Shown: positions 36,024 to 45,885, numbered from the stretch's first letter. The stretch is 64,000 bases of DNA from Pseudoalteromonas aurantia 208 (GCF_014858725.1 NZ_AQGV01000012.1:372001-436000), one strand, 5' to 3'. The notes: generated by a model from the letters alone, not told the origin. Made by a program: numbers and translations.

Positions 36024-36403
36024 TAAAATAATCTCCAACGTCTTTTTTTCTGACGGTTCTTATAAACCCATTGCACATGTACTTGAGTTTGCCCAAGTAT
36101 GGCGCCGGTGTCACTATTTATTAATTGATATTCGTGTGTTTTCTGTTGATTAAATTCGTGCTCGACATGCCCACTTTTTGCAGCCTGCCAACAATAAAGC
36201 ACACTTTCGCTATTGCTACTTTTTAAACAGTAATTCGCTGCAATGGGCAAGTCCCAACTAAAAGTTAGTTGGGCATAGCAGTTTCGGCCTTTTCTAAGCG
36301 CTATACAGCGCTCAGGTTGTACCAAAAGAGTCGGCGGTATTGGGATTGCGGCCTCTGGTGTGAGTTGCACCAAGAACAAGACAGACAAGCTATTAAAATA
36401 CAT
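36023..36403 (-). CDS. DUF3019 family secreted protein
   Basis: The 126-residue product matches DUF3019 in length and pattern (ERCIALRKGRNCYAQLTFSW and YCLKSSNSESVLYCW). It starts with a short hydrophobic segment that may act as a signal sequence, and has four cysteines (about residues 33, 42, 59 and 71) that could form two disulfides, so a periplasmic location is likely. It overlaps the end of mipA by 11 bases and the response regulator by one base. No function is known. Fixed linkage with MipA and a two-component pair is the main clue. Confidence 0.8.
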   Translation of the reverse strand: MYFNSLSVLFLVQLTPEAAIPIPPTLLVQPERCIALRKGRNCYAQLTFSWDLPIAANYCLKSSNSESVLYCWQAAKSGHVEHEFNQQKTHEYQLINSDTGAILGQTQVHVQWVYKNRQKKRRWRLF

Positions 36404-37232
36404 ATCTTACGCCAACCTTGGCTTTGTGGTGGTAATATTGTCTGATTATAGGGCTGTTATAGATATCTTCGGAATACAGAGTTGACATCCACCCTGCAAG
36501 GAAAATCCAATGTTCATTGAGTGGATATTCAGCATGAAGTTCGGTGACAAGACTAAAAGAAGTATTCGCACTATAACTCGGCCTAAAGGGGGTCACTTCA
36601 TTAGGCGTAATGCCAAAATAATAGTCGGTGAATTCTGGAGAATATGCATTTAGACCAACAGCTGCTCGAAACTCCCAGTTTCTCCAAGGTGTAATATGAC
36701 TGAAAAATGAAGACAGTATCCAGCCATTATGGGCATTGGAAATGTCATTGAGTAGTTCGATTGAAAATAATGAGTCGGAAAATCGTTTGCTTAAACGTAA
36801 CCCTGCATTATAGTCATATGCTCGTGCATTAATACCAGCTAATTCGGGCAGCACATCGAGTTTATAAAGCTCTAACCCTGTTTCATTAAATCCTTTTTGA
36901 ATTTGCGTACCGATAATATCTAATTGCCATGTGTTAATGCTCGGTAGCGTATAGCCAATGATAAACCCACCACTTAGCTGGCTGTTATCTATATCAACAA
37001 ACAGATTGTCATAGGATAGGGAAAGTGTAAGTTCGAGTTCAAAGCCCTTATTGTTACTGGGCATACCAATTAAGTACGGGTCCTCAATGTAGGCGCTTGC
37101 ACCAAAAGTCCAATCCCACGCAAATCCATCAGAGGGAAGCAGAGTATTATCCGAATATAATCGACTTGACGCAGACACGGTACAGGCGCTAAACATAAGT
37201 AAACTAATTAAAGTTTTGAAAAACAGCTGCAT
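36393..37232 (-). CDS. MipA/OmpV-family outer-membrane protein
   Basis: The 279-residue product has a signal peptide (cleavage probably after VSA near residue 22) and a beta-barrel of alternating aromatic strands that ends in a C-terminal phenylalanine (KVGVRYVF), as outer-membrane barrels do. The pattern fits the MipA/OmpV family, whose members are linked to murein synthesis scaffolding or to osmotic and antimicrobial stress. ATG 37232 is taken as start because it gives a good signal peptide. A start at 37262 would lie in the promoter region. It heads an operon with DUF3019, regulator and kinase. Confidence 0.85.
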   Translation of the reverse strand: MQLFFKTLISLLMFSACTVSASSRLYSDNTLLPSDGFAWDWTFGASAYIEDPYLIGMPSNNKGFELELTLSLSYDNLFVDIDNSQLSGGFIIGYTLPSINTWQLDIIGTQIQKGFNETGLELYKLDVLPELAGINARAYDYNAGLRLSKRFSDSLFSIELLNDISNAHNGWILSSFFSHITPWRNWEFRAAVGLNAYSPEFTDYYFGITPNEVTPFRPSYSANTSFSLVTELHAEYPLNEHWIFLAGWMSTLYSEDIYNSPIIRQYYHHKAKVGVRYVF

Positions 37233-37234
37233 AA

Positions 37235-37266
37235 TGGTCACCAAACTAATGTTGGTCACCATTATA
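37235..37266 (-). promoter_or_regulatory. Direct repeat and -10-like element upstream of mipA
   Basis: TGGTCACCA occurs at 37235-37243 and again at 37253-37261 on the plus strand (TGGTGACCA on the coding strand), an 18-base period. A perfect TATAAT on the coding strand lies at 37266-37261, so the repeats cover the -10 and start region. Paired direct repeats are the usual target of OmpR-type regulators. Placement over the start point suggests repression or tight self-regulation. The -35 element is poor. Confidence 0.5.
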
Positions 37267-37306
37267 GGATGTTTTCAGGAGTATTAACTGTAAGAAATTG
37301 TATGTA

Positions 37307-38110
37307 TTACTGAATGTTTATTTTATCGATAAGTAAGTTGGTCAATGATGTTTGCATGGCACTACTAAGGGCACTGACTTCTGTTTCAGTGCAAGCGCCA
37401 GCAATTTTAGTCGGTTGGCTAATTACCGTTTTAACATCATAAGCAGGAGGCGTGATATTTTGGTTAAAACGGGCTTTACGAGCGGTTTCGGTATTGTGTT
37501 TTACAATGAATGCAATAACGGCGTGTTCATTGGTGATTTTTTCTGTTTTAGTATAATTAAGCTGCAGTGGTATCGCTTGGAAGCTTGCGCTATCAATGGA
37601 TGATTTGGCGAACCATACAACGTCAGACGACGCCTGATGGGTTAATCGCATGCTGACTGACGCGATGATGTTTGTACATTGGTAACTGGGCACTTGCTGG
37701 GCTAGTTGTGTAAAAAAAGCGTGTGGTTTGCGAGGTTGGTTAAGTGTGTAAGTTTTTTCTGACCCAAACTCTAAATCTAATTGGTGAATTGTTAGTATGT
37801 AATCAGCTTTACTCGTGGTTACTATTTTTAAATTTTTCTTATTGAGTGCAGCTATGAGGTGAGCTTTTAAAGTATCAGTCATGCCAACCTTATCTGAGAC
37901 GATACGAACTGTGTTGTTTTTTTCTATTGGATGGGCAGGTAGTTGTACTGACTTAATACGCGCGGAGTCTAACTCCGTTGTGTAACTTAGTTGGTAAACC
38001 TCTTTTGTCAGTAATGGTTTTGCTGGGATATTGAGCTTTGGTGCCAGCTTTTTTGTTGACGCGCAGCCAAATGTAAAAGACAAAATAATAAAACAGAAAA
38101 ATAACCGCAT
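37307..38110 (-). CDS. Unrecognised lipoprotein
   Basis: The 267-residue product has a lipoprotein signal with lipobox FGCAS (C16), then a soluble domain beginning TKEVYQLSYTTELD. The region with VRIVSDKVGMTDTLKAHLIA and KADYILTIHQLDLEFG resembles auxiliary lipoproteins that bind outer-membrane or transport partners, but I cannot assign a family. It lies on the minus strand 74 bases upstream of mipA, divergent from the hydrolase gene. It may be its own unit, because a promoter-like element precedes mipA. Confidence 0.7.
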   Translation of the reverse strand: MRLFFCFIILSFTFGCASTKKLAPKLNIPAKPLLTKEVYQLSYTTELDSARIKSVQLPAHPIEKNNTVRIVSDKVGMTDTLKAHLIAALNKKNLKIVTTSKADYILTIHQLDLEFGSEKTYTLNQPRKPHAFFTQLAQQVPSYQCTNIIASVSMRLTHQASSDVVWFAKSSIDSASFQAIPLQLNYTKTEKITNEHAVIAFIVKHNTETARKARFNQNITPPAYDVKTVISQPTKIAGACTETEVSALSSAMQTSLTNLLIDKINIQ

Positions 38111-38205
38111 CCAAATACCTCAATCGCGTTAATATAGTTATACAGCCTTACAAACAAGGTAGAACTTCGTGTACACTCCCATCACTAAAAAAAGAATGGG
38201 TCAAT

Positions 38206-39345
38206 ATGAAGTTTCTAGTTCTTGCCATACTTTGGCTATTCACTGCGCCTTCCTTTGCAACGGATGTGGCAAAAAAACAGTGGAACCAATTTTTGAACAG
38301 CTATTCTAAGCAAGTCGAGCGTAAACTCAAAGAAAAATCAATTCCTGGGGCTGCATTAAGTATTGTTCACGGCAAATTTGGTGGTAAAGCACAAGGGTAT
38401 GGACGTACTAGAGTAAAAAACGGGCAGAAAGTGAATATTCACACACGCTTTAGATTGGCTTCAGTGTCAAAAACCTTTGCTGGTTCTTTAAGTGCTAAAT
38501 TGGTCAGTGAAAATCGAATTTCTCTAGATGACAAAGTAAGTGAGTATTTACCTTTGTTTGCGTTGTCTGAGTATAAACATCTCAAGCTGTATCATTTGCT
38601 CAGCCACTCAAGTGGATTGGTGCCCAATGCGTACGATAATTTAATTGAATCTAGAATGCGATATGAGAAAATTGTCGAGCGTTTAGTCTCTGTGGATAAA
38701 ATTTGCAATCCGGGGCAATGTTATGGATATCAGAACGTTATGTTTAGTGTGATATCTGACGTCATTTATAGAGCGACGGGGATCACTTACGAGCAATGGC
38801 TTGAAGAGTTTATATTTGCACCGTTAAATATGAATGATGGTGGGGTTGGTTTAGATAATATGACTAAAGACCAGAATTACGCATTGCCTCATGTTTTAGG
38901 CCGCAAGCGTTGGCATACCGCAAAGTTAAAAACAAACTATTACAAAGTGACACCTGCTGCGGGTATCAATGCCAGTGCTGCTGATATGATTCAGTGGCTT
39001 AAGTTACAGCTTGGTTATTACCCTGATGTTCTATCTTTAGATGCATTGGTGATCCAAAGTCGCCCGTATACACGTACAAAGAGGGAGTTAAGGCGAAGAA
39101 TTTGGCGAGATTATATTACGCAAGCATATTACGGGTTAGGGTGGCGTATTTATGAATTTGAAGGCGTTACTCTTTACTACCACAGTGGTTGGGTACAAGG
39201 CTATAGAACGGATGTTGTGGTCATTCCTGAGTATGAGATCGGATTTAGTTTACTGTTAAACGCTGAAAGTGGTGTTATTAACGAACTTACAACCGGTTTT
39301 ATTAGGCAGGCCATTGAAGTGGCGCAGACTACGCCACAGGAATGA
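38206..39345 (+). CDS. Serine hydrolase of the beta-lactamase (class C-like) fold
   Basis: The 379-residue product has a signal peptide (residues 1-18, cut after SFA) and the active-site motifs of the class C/penicillin-binding fold: SVSK at 86-89, Y-Q-N at 175-177, and HSG at 326-328 in place of KTG. HSG is common in esterases and D-amino-acid peptidases of this superfamily. It is therefore more likely a secreted esterase or peptidase than a resistance enzyme. It starts at ATG 38206 and stands alone, divergent from the lipoprotein gene. Confidence 0.85.
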   Translation: MKFLVLAILWLFTAPSFATDVAKKQWNQFLNSYSKQVERKLKEKSIPGAALSIVHGKFGGKAQGYGRTRVKNGQKVNIHTRFRLASVSKTFAGSLSAKLVSENRISLDDKVSEYLPLFALSEYKHLKLYHLLSHSSGLVPNAYDNLIESRMRYEKIVERLVSVDKICNPGQCYGYQNVMFSVISDVIYRATGITYEQWLEEFIFAPLNMNDGGVGLDNMTKDQNYALPHVLGRKRWHTAKLKTNYYKVTPAAGINASAADMIQWLKLQLGYYPDVLSLDALVIQSRPYTRTKRELRRRIWRDYITQAYYGLGWRIYEFEGVTLYYHSGWVQGYRTDVVVIPEYEIGFSLLLNAESGVINELTTGFIRQAIEVAQTTPQE

Positions 39346-39358
39346 GCCGTGGCGTTTA
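39331..39358 (+). terminator. Weak hairpin terminator after the serine hydrolase gene
   Basis: ACGCCAC (39331-39337) pairs with GTGGCGT (39349-39355) across an 11-base loop, then TT. The stem includes the end of the coding region and sits between convergent genes. The T run is short. Confidence 0.45.
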
Positions 39359-39363
39359 CTGAA

Positions 39364-39660
39364 TTATGTGCGAGGTAACTGAATCTTTTTTTCTTCACTT
39401 TGGCGATACAAAATAATGACGTGACCAATAGTTTGCACTTTATAAGCTTTAGTTTCTCTTACGATAGCGTCGAAAATCAGTTGTTTCGTTTCACGATCGT
39501 TAGTTGGTACTTTTACTTTGATTAGTTCATGAATGCTTAGTGAGTGGTCAATTTCCATGACAACACCTTCAGTTAAACCGTTTGCGCCAAGTAAAACAAC
39601 GGGTTTTAACGGGTGTGCTAGTCCTTTTAAGTACTGCTTTTGTTTATTTGATAAAGTCAT
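39364..39660 (-). CDS. yhbY: Ribosome assembly RNA-binding protein YhbY
   Basis: YhbY is a small CRM-domain protein that associates with the precursor of the large ribosomal subunit. The 98-residue product has the CRM signature ([17 protein letters not shown], then [14 protein letters not shown]). Length matches E. coli YhbY. It is divergent from rlmE across an 85-base gap, the same arrangement as in E. coli, linking two ribosome-maturation genes. Confidence 0.95.
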   Translation of the reverse strand: MTLSNKQKQYLKGLAHPLKPVVLLGANGLTEGVVMEIDHSLSIHELIKVKVPTNDRETKQLIFDAIVRETKAYKVQTIGHVIILYRQSEEKKIQLPRT

Positions 39661-39745
39661 ATTGGTACAATTTACTAAATGTAGGCTTGAATTATTGGTA
39701 TTCTACCGCCATCTAGACAATATTACTAATGAGTTGCAGCGAATA

Positions 39746-40375
39746 ATGACAAATAAAAAACACTCAGCGAGTTCTCAGCGCTGGTTAAAAGAGCATGTTG
39801 ATGACCCTTATGTTCAAGAGGCACAAAAACGAGGCTTTCGTTCTCGTGCCGTCTTTAAGTTAGAAGAAGTGCAACAAAGGGATAAATTAATAAAGCCTGG
39901 CATGAGTGTTGTCGACCTTGGAGCTGCTCCCGGGAGTTGGTCACAATATCTAGCCGAGCAAGTTGGGTCCAAAGGGCAAGTCATCGCATGTGATATTTTG
40001 CCTATGGATTCATTACCCGGTGTTGATTTTTTACAAGGTGATTTTCGTGAAGAGGCTGTTTTGGACGCTTTACTAAATCGTATAGGCGGGAAAAATGTTG
40101 ATGTGGTATTCTCTGACATGGCACCTAATATGAGTGGTAACATGTCGACGGATCAGGCAGGTAGCATGTATTTGGTAGAACTTGCACTTGATATGTGTCA
40201 TCAAGTTTTAAGGAAAAATGGGGCATTTGCAGTGAAAGTGTTTCAAGGTGAGAGTTTTGATCAGTTTGTTCAAGAAGTACGAAAATGCTTCAATGTGGTA
40301 AAGATACGTAAACCAAAAGCGTCTAGACCCCGTTCTAGAGAAGTATATATAGTGGCGACAGGCTACAAACTGTAG
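39746..40375 (+). CDS. rlmE: 23S rRNA 2'-O-methyltransferase RlmE (FtsJ/RrmJ)
   Basis: RlmE methylates the 2'-OH of U2552 in the A loop of 23S rRNA, a heat-shock linked step of large-subunit assembly. Starting at ATG 39746 gives 209 residues, equal to E. coli RlmE. The catalytic K-D-K-E set is visible: lysine in AVFKLEEV, aspartate in [10 protein letters not shown], lysine in AVKVFQG and glutamate in SREVYIV. The SAM-binding loop is [12 protein letters not shown]. Upstream in-frame starts would run through the yhbY promoter region. ftsH follows 58 bases downstream. Confidence 0.97.
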   Translation: MTNKKHSASSQRWLKEHVDDPYVQEAQKRGFRSRAVFKLEEVQQRDKLIKPGMSVVDLGAAPGSWSQYLAEQVGSKGQVIACDILPMDSLPGVDFLQGDFREEAVLDALLNRIGGKNVDVVFSDMAPNMSGNMSTDQAGSMYLVELALDMCHQVLRKNGAFAVKVFQGESFDQFVQEVRKCFNVVKIRKPKASRPRSREVYIVATGYKL

Positions 40376-40433
40376 TACAGTTGGACAGCATTAAGTTGAA
40401 TTTAAACAATTTTGAATACAAGAGGTTAACCCC

Positions 40434-42377
40434 TTGAGCGATATGGCAAAGAATTTAATACTCTGGTTGGTTATAGCAGTGGTGCTAATGACCGTGTTTC
40501 AGGGCTTCAATGGCGGCGATCAAATTGATCGTCAAACGAGTTATACACAATTTGTGAAAGAAGTGCGCAGCGGTGCAATTCGAGATGTTAACGTTGACCG
40601 TTATACAGGTACTATTACTGGTATAAAGGGAAATGGCGAACGTTTTCAAACGATTATACCTATGCAAGATTCAGATCTCATTAATGACTTACTTAAAAAT
40701 GATGTGAACGTTAAAGGCGTAAAGCCAGAAGAGCAATCTTTTTTGGCTAACATCTTTATTTCTTGGTTCCCGATGTTATTACTGATCGGCGTATGGATTT
40801 TCTTTATGCGTCAAATGCAAGGTGGTGGCGGTAAGGGCGCAATGTCTTTTGGTAAAAGTAAAGCGCGCTTAATGAGCGAAGATCAAGTGAAAACGACGTT
40901 CGCAGATGTTGCCGGATGTGATGAAGCTAAAGAAGATGTTACTGAATTGGTCGATTTTTTACGAGATCCATCAAAGTTCCAAAAATTAGGCGGCAGTATT
41001 CCTAAAGGCGTACTGATGGTTGGCCCTCCTGGAACGGGTAAAACATTGTTAGCAAAGGCTGTTGCTGGAGAAGCTAAAGTGCCTTTCTTTACAATATCGG
41101 GCTCTGATTTTGTTGAGATGTTTGTTGGTGTGGGTGCGTCTCGCGTAAGAGATATGTTCGAGCAAGCTAAAAAAGCAGCACCTTGTATTATCTTTATTGA
41201 TGAGATTGATGCTGTTGGCCGAAAACGTGGCGCTGGTATGGGTGGAGGTCACGATGAGCGTGAACAAACACTTAACCAAATGCTGGTGGAAATGGATGGT
41301 TTTGAAGGCAATGAAGGCATAATTGTTATTGCTGCGACTAACCGACCAGATGTACTTGACCCCGCGTTGCTAAGACCTGGCCGATTTGATAGACAAGTTG
41401 TTGTTGGATTACCTGATATCCGTGGTCGTGAGCAAATTTTGAATGTTCATATGCGTAAAGTGCCGTTAGATGATAATGTTGAGTCTTCGGTAATCGCACG
41501 TGGTACCCCAGGTTTTTCTGGTGCAGACTTAGCTAATTTAGTTAATGAAGCCGCTTTATTTGCAGCGCGTGGAAACAAGCGCAAGGTAAGTATGGCGGAG
41601 TTTGATGCTGCAAAAGATAAAATAATGATGGGTGCTGAACGTAAGTCCATGGTAATGAGCGAGCATGAGAAAGAGATGACTGCTTACCATGAAGCTGGAC
41701 ATGCAATTGTTGGTCGATTAGTGCCTGAGCATGACCCAGTATATAAAGTATCCATAATTCCCCGAGGTCGTGCATTAGGTGTCACGATGTACTTACCAGA
41801 ACAAGATAGAGTGAGTCATTCTAAAGAGCATTTAGAGTCGATGCTATCTAGCCTCTATGGTGGTCGTATCGCAGAAGCTCTTATCTACGGTGATGATAAA
41901 GTAACAACTGGAGCAAGTAATGATATTGAACGTGCAACAGATATTGCGAAGAAAATGGTCACTCAGTGGGGGTTAAGTAACAAACTTGGTCCACAAATGT
42001 ACATGGAAGATCAAAATGAAATGTACATGGGTGGTGGCTCACAACGTATGTCTGGCATGTCGGATGAGACGGCCAAATTGATTGACTCTGAGATTAAAGG
42101 TTTTGTGACGCGTAACTATGATAGAGCGGAACAGATTCTTAAAGATAATATGGATGTGCTTCATAGCATGAAAGACGCACTTATGAAGTATGAAACAATT
42201 GATGCGCTTCAGATTGATGACTTAATGGCTCGCATAGAGGTGAGACCTCCACGTGATGCACATGACATTAAACCGAAAGCAAAACCGTCTAAATCTGATG
42301 GTGATGCGAATGATACAGAAAAAAAGCCAACTTCTGATTCTGAGTCAAGTACAGAGCTTGATGATAGTCCGGAATAA
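40434..42377 (+). CDS. ftsH: ATP-dependent zinc metalloprotease FtsH
   Basis: FtsH is the inner-membrane AAA+ protease that degrades misassembled membrane proteins and regulators such as LpxC and sigma-32. The 647-residue product has two N-terminal membrane helices (about residues 6-24 and 103-122), Walker A GPPGTGKT, Walker B IIFIDEID, second region of homology ending RPGRFDRQ, and zinc site HEAGH. TTG 40434 is the likely start, with GAGG eight bases upstream. The next ATG (40443) is too far from it. A strong terminator follows. Confidence 0.97.
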   Translation: MSDMAKNLILWLVIAVVLMTVFQGFNGGDQIDRQTSYTQFVKEVRSGAIRDVNVDRYTGTITGIKGNGERFQTIIPMQDSDLINDLLKNDVNVKGVKPEEQSFLANIFISWFPMLLLIGVWIFFMRQMQGGGGKGAMSFGKSKARLMSEDQVKTTFADVAGCDEAKEDVTELVDFLRDPSKFQKLGGSIPKGVLMVGPPGTGKTLLAKAVAGEAKVPFFTISGSDFVEMFVGVGASRVRDMFEQAKKAAPCIIFIDEIDAVGRKRGAGMGGGHDEREQTLNQMLVEMDGFEGNEGIIVIAATNRPDVLDPALLRPGRFDRQVVVGLPDIRGREQILNVHMRKVPLDDNVESSVIARGTPGFSGADLANLVNEAALFAARGNKRKVSMAEFDAAKDKIMMGAERKSMVMSEHEKEMTAYHEAGHAIVGRLVPEHDPVYKVSIIPRGRALGVTMYLPEQDRVSHSKEHLESMLSSLYGGRIAEALIYGDDKVTTGASNDIERATDIAKKMVTQWGLSNKLGPQMYMEDQNEMYMGGGSQRMSGMSDETAKLIDSEIKGFVTRNYDRAEQILKDNMDVLHSMKDALMKYETIDALQIDDLMARIEVRPPRDAHDIKPKAKPSKSDGDANDTEKKPTSDSESSTELDDSPE

Positions 42378-42398
42378 CGGTTAAAATACCCAGCAATG

Positions 42399-42426
42399 AA
42401 AAAGCCCCGTATATTCGGGGCTTTTT
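42399..42426 (+). terminator. Terminator after ftsH
   Basis: AAAAAGCCCCG (42399-42409), loop TATATT, CGGGGCTTTTT (42416-42426). A perfect 11-base-pair intrinsic terminator. Confidence 0.95.
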
Positions 42427-42521
42427 AATATTAAATAAATATAGAAGCCTGAATTTCGAGTAAAGTGATTATTATACTTAACTACTTTACTGGTGGGGTT
42501 GTTATTAAGCTAGGGTACATC

Positions 42522-43367
42522 ATGACTACGTTAACTTTACCTCGGGATCGAGCCTTACATCTGACAGTGCCTCAAGTGATGGGGATAATTAACGTAACAC
42601 CCGATTCATTTTCTGATGGCGGTGCTTACCTCACTACTGGACATGCCGTAGAACAAGCCAAAGTATTACTAAAGCAAGGTGCAACTATTTTAGATATTGG
42701 TGGTGAATCTACGCGGCCCGGTGCACCAGATGTTACCTGTGAAGCGGAATTAAAAAGGGTTATCCCTGTGATTGCTGCGATTAGAGATGTTTCTGATTGT
42801 GTGATTTCAATTGATACGAGTAAAGCGCAGGTAATGGAGGCCGCAATTGAATCTGGCGCAGATATTATCAATGATGTACGTGCATTACAGGAACCAAATG
42901 CATTACAGGTCGCCGCAAAATATTCAGATGTCCCCATTTGTTTAATGCATATGCAGGGTAAACCAAGAACCATGCAAGCAAATCCATCTTACGTTGACTT
43001 ATTTGGAGAAGTAAAAGCGTTTTTTGAGCAACGTATTGCGGCTTGTGAGCAAGTCGGAATAGCTAAGGAGCGGTTGATCCTTGATCCAGGGTTTGGTTTT
43101 GGTAAAAGCTTGGCACATAATTTTAGTTTGCTCGGTGAGTTTGAACAATTTACTCAGCTTAAACTACCCTTACTGGCGGGTTTATCACGCAAATCTATGT
43201 TTGGTCAATTATTAAATCGAGAAACTGACGCGCGTGTTGCTGCGAGTTTGGCTGGTGCTTTACTCTGTGCACAGCAAGGCGCGAACATTATCAGGGTTCA
43301 CGATGTTCAGGAAACCGCTGATGTTTTAAATGTATGGCATGCAGCTAGAAATGGAGTAACTTTATGA
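42522..43367 (+). CDS. folP: Dihydropteroate synthase FolP
   Basis: FolP joins p-aminobenzoate to the pterin diphosphate in folate synthesis and is the target of sulfonamides. The 281-residue product has the family motifs [36 protein letters not shown] and [13 protein letters not shown] 42522 ([10 protein letters not shown]) with AGGG six bases upstream is preferred over a start at 42465 that would add an atypical 19-residue leader. Its stop overlaps glmM in ATGA, the usual folP-glmM coupling. Confidence 0.96.
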   Translation: MTTLTLPRDRALHLTVPQVMGIINVTPDSFSDGGAYLTTGHAVEQAKVLLKQGATILDIGGESTRPGAPDVTCEAELKRVIPVIAAIRDVSDCVISIDTSKAQVMEAAIESGADIINDVRALQEPNALQVAAKYSDVPICLMHMQGKPRTMQANPSYVDLFGEVKAFFEQRIAACEQVGIAKERLILDPGFGFGKSLAHNFSLLGEFEQFTQLKLPLLAGLSRKSMFGQLLNRETDARVAASLAGALLCAQQGANIIRVHDVQETADVLNVWHAARNGVTL

Positions 43368-44704
43368 CAACAAGAAAATATTTTGGTACTGATGGTGTAA
43401 GAGGTTTAGTCGGTGAATATCCAATTACGCCTGAATTTGCATTGAAATTGGGCTGGGCAGCAGGAAAAGTATTATCTAAATCTGGAACGAAAAAAGTCAT
43501 TATAGGTAAAGATACGCGGATCTCGGGCTATTTATTAGAAACTTCGTTGGAAGCAGGGCTTATCGCAGCTGGAATAGATGTGGTTTTATTAGGGCCGATG
43601 CCTACACCTGCAGTGGCTTACTTAACACAAACTTTTCGTGCAGAAGCGGGTATTGTGATCAGTGCGTCGCATAATCCATATCATGACAATGGGATTAAAT
43701 TTTTTAGTGGCAATGGACTCAAACTTGCGGATTCAGTTGAGCTTGAAATTGAAGCAATGCTGGATGATAAAATGACTTGTGTGCCATCGGAGCAACTAGG
43801 AAAAGCACACCGACTAGATAATGCTGATGGACGTTATATTGAATTTTGTAAAGGTCAATTCCCAAATGACTTGTCTTTGGAAGGGATTAAAATAGTACTC
43901 GACTGCGCCAATGGGGCGACTTATCATATTGCACCAGCTGTCATGCGAGAATTAGGTGCATCGGTAATCTGTCACGCATGCGAACCTGATGGTGTTAATA
44001 TTAACCTCAATTGTGGTGCGACACATGTTGATAGTTTAAAGCGTCAGGTACTTGAACATGGTGCTGATGTCGGTATTGCCTATGATGGTGATGGCGATAG
44101 AGTGATGATGGTTGACCATAATGGTCGAGTGTTTGACGGCGATGATATTGTGTATATTATCGCATGCCAAGCTTTTGAACAGGGCACCTTAGGTGGGGGC
44201 GTTGTTGGTACTGTTATGTCTAATATGGGATTAGAGAACGCGCTTAAGGCTAAAGGTATTGACTTTGCTCGTAGTAAGGTTGGTGACCGCTATGTGATGG
44301 AATTACTGGCTAAAAACGGTTGGAAAATTGGCGGAGAAAGCTCTGGGCATGTATTGAACCTCGACTTAATCAGTACAGGTGACGGTATTGCCTCAAGTCT
44401 GCAAGTCTTGGCCGCGATGGTTTCACAAAATAAAACATTACAAGATTTAGGGCAAGGGTTTGTTAAATACCCTATGAAAATGATTAATGTTAGGTATTCT
44501 GTGGCGACGGACCCTACCTTAGACCCAAAAGTATTGGCTGTGGTTGAAAGTGTCGAAAATGAACTAGCAGGTAAAGGTCGTGTTTTATTACGAAAGTCAG
44601 GAACAGAACCTGTCATAAGAGTCATGGTTGAAGCCGAGCAAGAGAAGCAAGTAATCGATTTTGCTCAAAAAATTGCTGAAGTTGTTGAAACTGTGAGCAA
44701 TTAA
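43364..44704 (+). CDS. glmM: Phosphoglucosamine mutase GlmM
   Basis: GlmM converts glucosamine-6-phosphate to glucosamine-1-phosphate for UDP-GlcNAc synthesis. The 446-residue product has the active-site phosphoserine loop ([17 protein letters not shown]), the metal-binding loop [11 protein letters not shown], the sugar-binding GESSGHV and the phosphate-binding loop [14 protein letters not shown]. Length is normal. It overlaps folP by four bases and is 79 bases from tpiA. Confidence 0.97.
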   Translation: MTTRKYFGTDGVRGLVGEYPITPEFALKLGWAAGKVLSKSGTKKVIIGKDTRISGYLLETSLEAGLIAAGIDVVLLGPMPTPAVAYLTQTFRAEAGIVISASHNPYHDNGIKFFSGNGLKLADSVELEIEAMLDDKMTCVPSEQLGKAHRLDNADGRYIEFCKGQFPNDLSLEGIKIVLDCANGATYHIAPAVMRELGASVICHACEPDGVNINLNCGATHVDSLKRQVLEHGADVGIAYDGDGDRVMMVDHNGRVFDGDDIVYIIACQAFEQGTLGGGVVGTVMSNMGLENALKAKGIDFARSKVGDRYVMELLAKNGWKIGGESSGHVLNLDLISTGDGIASSLQVLAAMVSQNKTLQDLGQGFVKYPMKMINVRYSVATDPTLDPKVLAVVESVENELAGKGRVLLRKSGTEPVIRVMVEAEQEKQVIDFAQKIAEVVETVSN

Positions 44705-44735
44705 CCAATTATTTTATTTTATATCTTGTAACTTA

Positions 44736-44775
44736 GGGTGAGTCGAGTTAGTATCTCACCCGCTTTAGAATGCGG
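44736..44775 (+). promoter_or_regulatory. Overlapping hairpins in the tpiA leader
   Basis: GGGTGAG (44736-44742) pairs with CTCACCC (44755-44761). The last two bases of that arm also belong to CCGC (44760-44763), which can pair with GCGG (44772-44775) next to the tpiA ribosome binding site. The two stems cannot form together. The second is only four base pairs, so a regulatory role is speculative. Confidence 0.25.
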
Positions 44776-44783
44776 AGTATCGA

Positions 44784-45533
44784 ATGGCGCAGCGTAAGCC
44801 AATAGTTGCTGGTAACTGGAAAATGAACGGCTCAGTAGAGCTTGTGTCTGAAATCGGTTCAGCAATAAACGAGTGCAAAAACGAACAAGTTGACATAATT
44901 ATATTTCCACCAGCACCTTTATTATTGAAAGTGGTTGAGTTCGGAATAAGTGTTGGAACTCAAACGGTTTCTGAGTTCAACTCAGGCGCTTTTACTGGCG
45001 AATTGAGTGCAGAACTAGCTAAACAACTTGGGGCTACGCATACGTTGGTCGGTCATTCTGAAAGACGCATTATTTTCGGCGAAAGCAATGAGTCAGTTGC
45101 TGATAAGTTTGCTAAAGCACAAGAGAATGGACTAATTCCTATTCTGTGTGTTGGTGAAACAGAGCAGCAAAGAGATGCTCAAGAAACTGAGATGGTTGTT
45201 GCAGAGCAAATTAATGCAGTAATTTCCAAATTAGGTATAGCAGCGCTCTTAAATTCTGTGCTAGCATACGAACCCGTTTGGGCAATTGGAACCGGTAAAA
45301 CGGCGACACCAGAACAAGCACAGGCTGTACACAAGTTTATTCGTGATATGCTAAGCAAGCAAAGTGAGCATGTTGGAGATACACTGCAAATTCTTTACGG
45401 TGGCAGTGTTAACGATAAAAACAGTAAAAGCTTATTTATACAACCAGATATAGACGGTGGCCTTATTGGCGGCGCAAGTCTTAAAGCAGATGCATTTGTG
45501 AGCATTTGCAATAGTGCATTAGGGAACGTATAG
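44784..45533 (+). CDS. tpiA: Triosephosphate isomerase TpiA
   Basis: TpiA interconverts dihydroxyacetone phosphate and glyceraldehyde-3-phosphate in glycolysis. The 249-residue product is a TIM barrel with catalytic lysine in GNWKMNGS, histidine in VGHSERR, glutamate in AYEPVWAIGTG and phosphate loop YGGSVN. Length is normal. It lies between glmM and secG, an order shared by several marine gammaproteobacteria. Confidence 0.97.
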   Translation: MAQRKPIVAGNWKMNGSVELVSEIGSAINECKNEQVDIIIFPPAPLLLKVVEFGISVGTQTVSEFNSGAFTGELSAELAKQLGATHTLVGHSERRIIFGESNESVADKFAKAQENGLIPILCVGETEQQRDAQETEMVVAEQINAVISKLGIAALLNSVLAYEPVWAIGTGKTATPEQAQAVHKFIRDMLSKQSEHVGDTLQILYGGSVNDKNSKSLFIQPDIDGGLIGGASLKADAFVSICNSALGNV

Positions 45534-45534
45534 C

Positions 45535-45885
45535 ATGTACGAAATATTATTGGTAATTTATTTAATTGTGGCATTAGCACTTATTGGTATGGTGTTAGTG
45601 CAGCAAGGTAAAGGTGCCGACATGGGATCATCATTTGGAGCAGGCGCGTCAGCAACTGTTTTTGGATCATCTGGTGCGGGTAACTTTATGACAAAAACAA
45701 CAACAGTTCTTGCAACTGTGTTTTTTGTACTGAGTATTGTTTTAGGTAATTTGACCGCGGGTCAAATTAAAAAAACGGATGAGTGGGAAAATCTTGAAGC
45801 ACCTGTAGAAGCTATTGTAGCTCCAGCTGCGTCAGATGTACCGACATCTACCGAAGGTAATAATACTTCGGACGTACCAAATTAA
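45535..45885 (+). CDS. secG: Protein-export membrane protein SecG
   Basis: SecG assists SecYE in protein translocation across the inner membrane. The 116-residue product has two membrane helices (about residues 2-22 and 55-74) joined by the conserved glycine-rich loop (VLVQQGKGADMGSSFGAGAS, then TVFGSSGAGNFM). The acidic, alanine-rich tail is typical. It starts one base after tpiA and is followed by a tRNA-Leu gene, as in many gammaproteobacteria. Confidence 0.96.
   Translation: MYEILLVIYLIVALALIGMVLVQQGKGADMGSSFGAGASATVFGSSGAGNFMTKTTTVLATVFFVLSIVLGNLTAGQIKKTDEWENLEAPVEAIVAPAASDVPTSTEGNNTSDVPN

Noticed and set aside
39533-39745. N-terminal extension of rlmE opposite yhbY
   Set aside because: The extra 71 residues match nothing in RlmE and run antisense through yhbY. 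ATG 39746 gives the exact family length.
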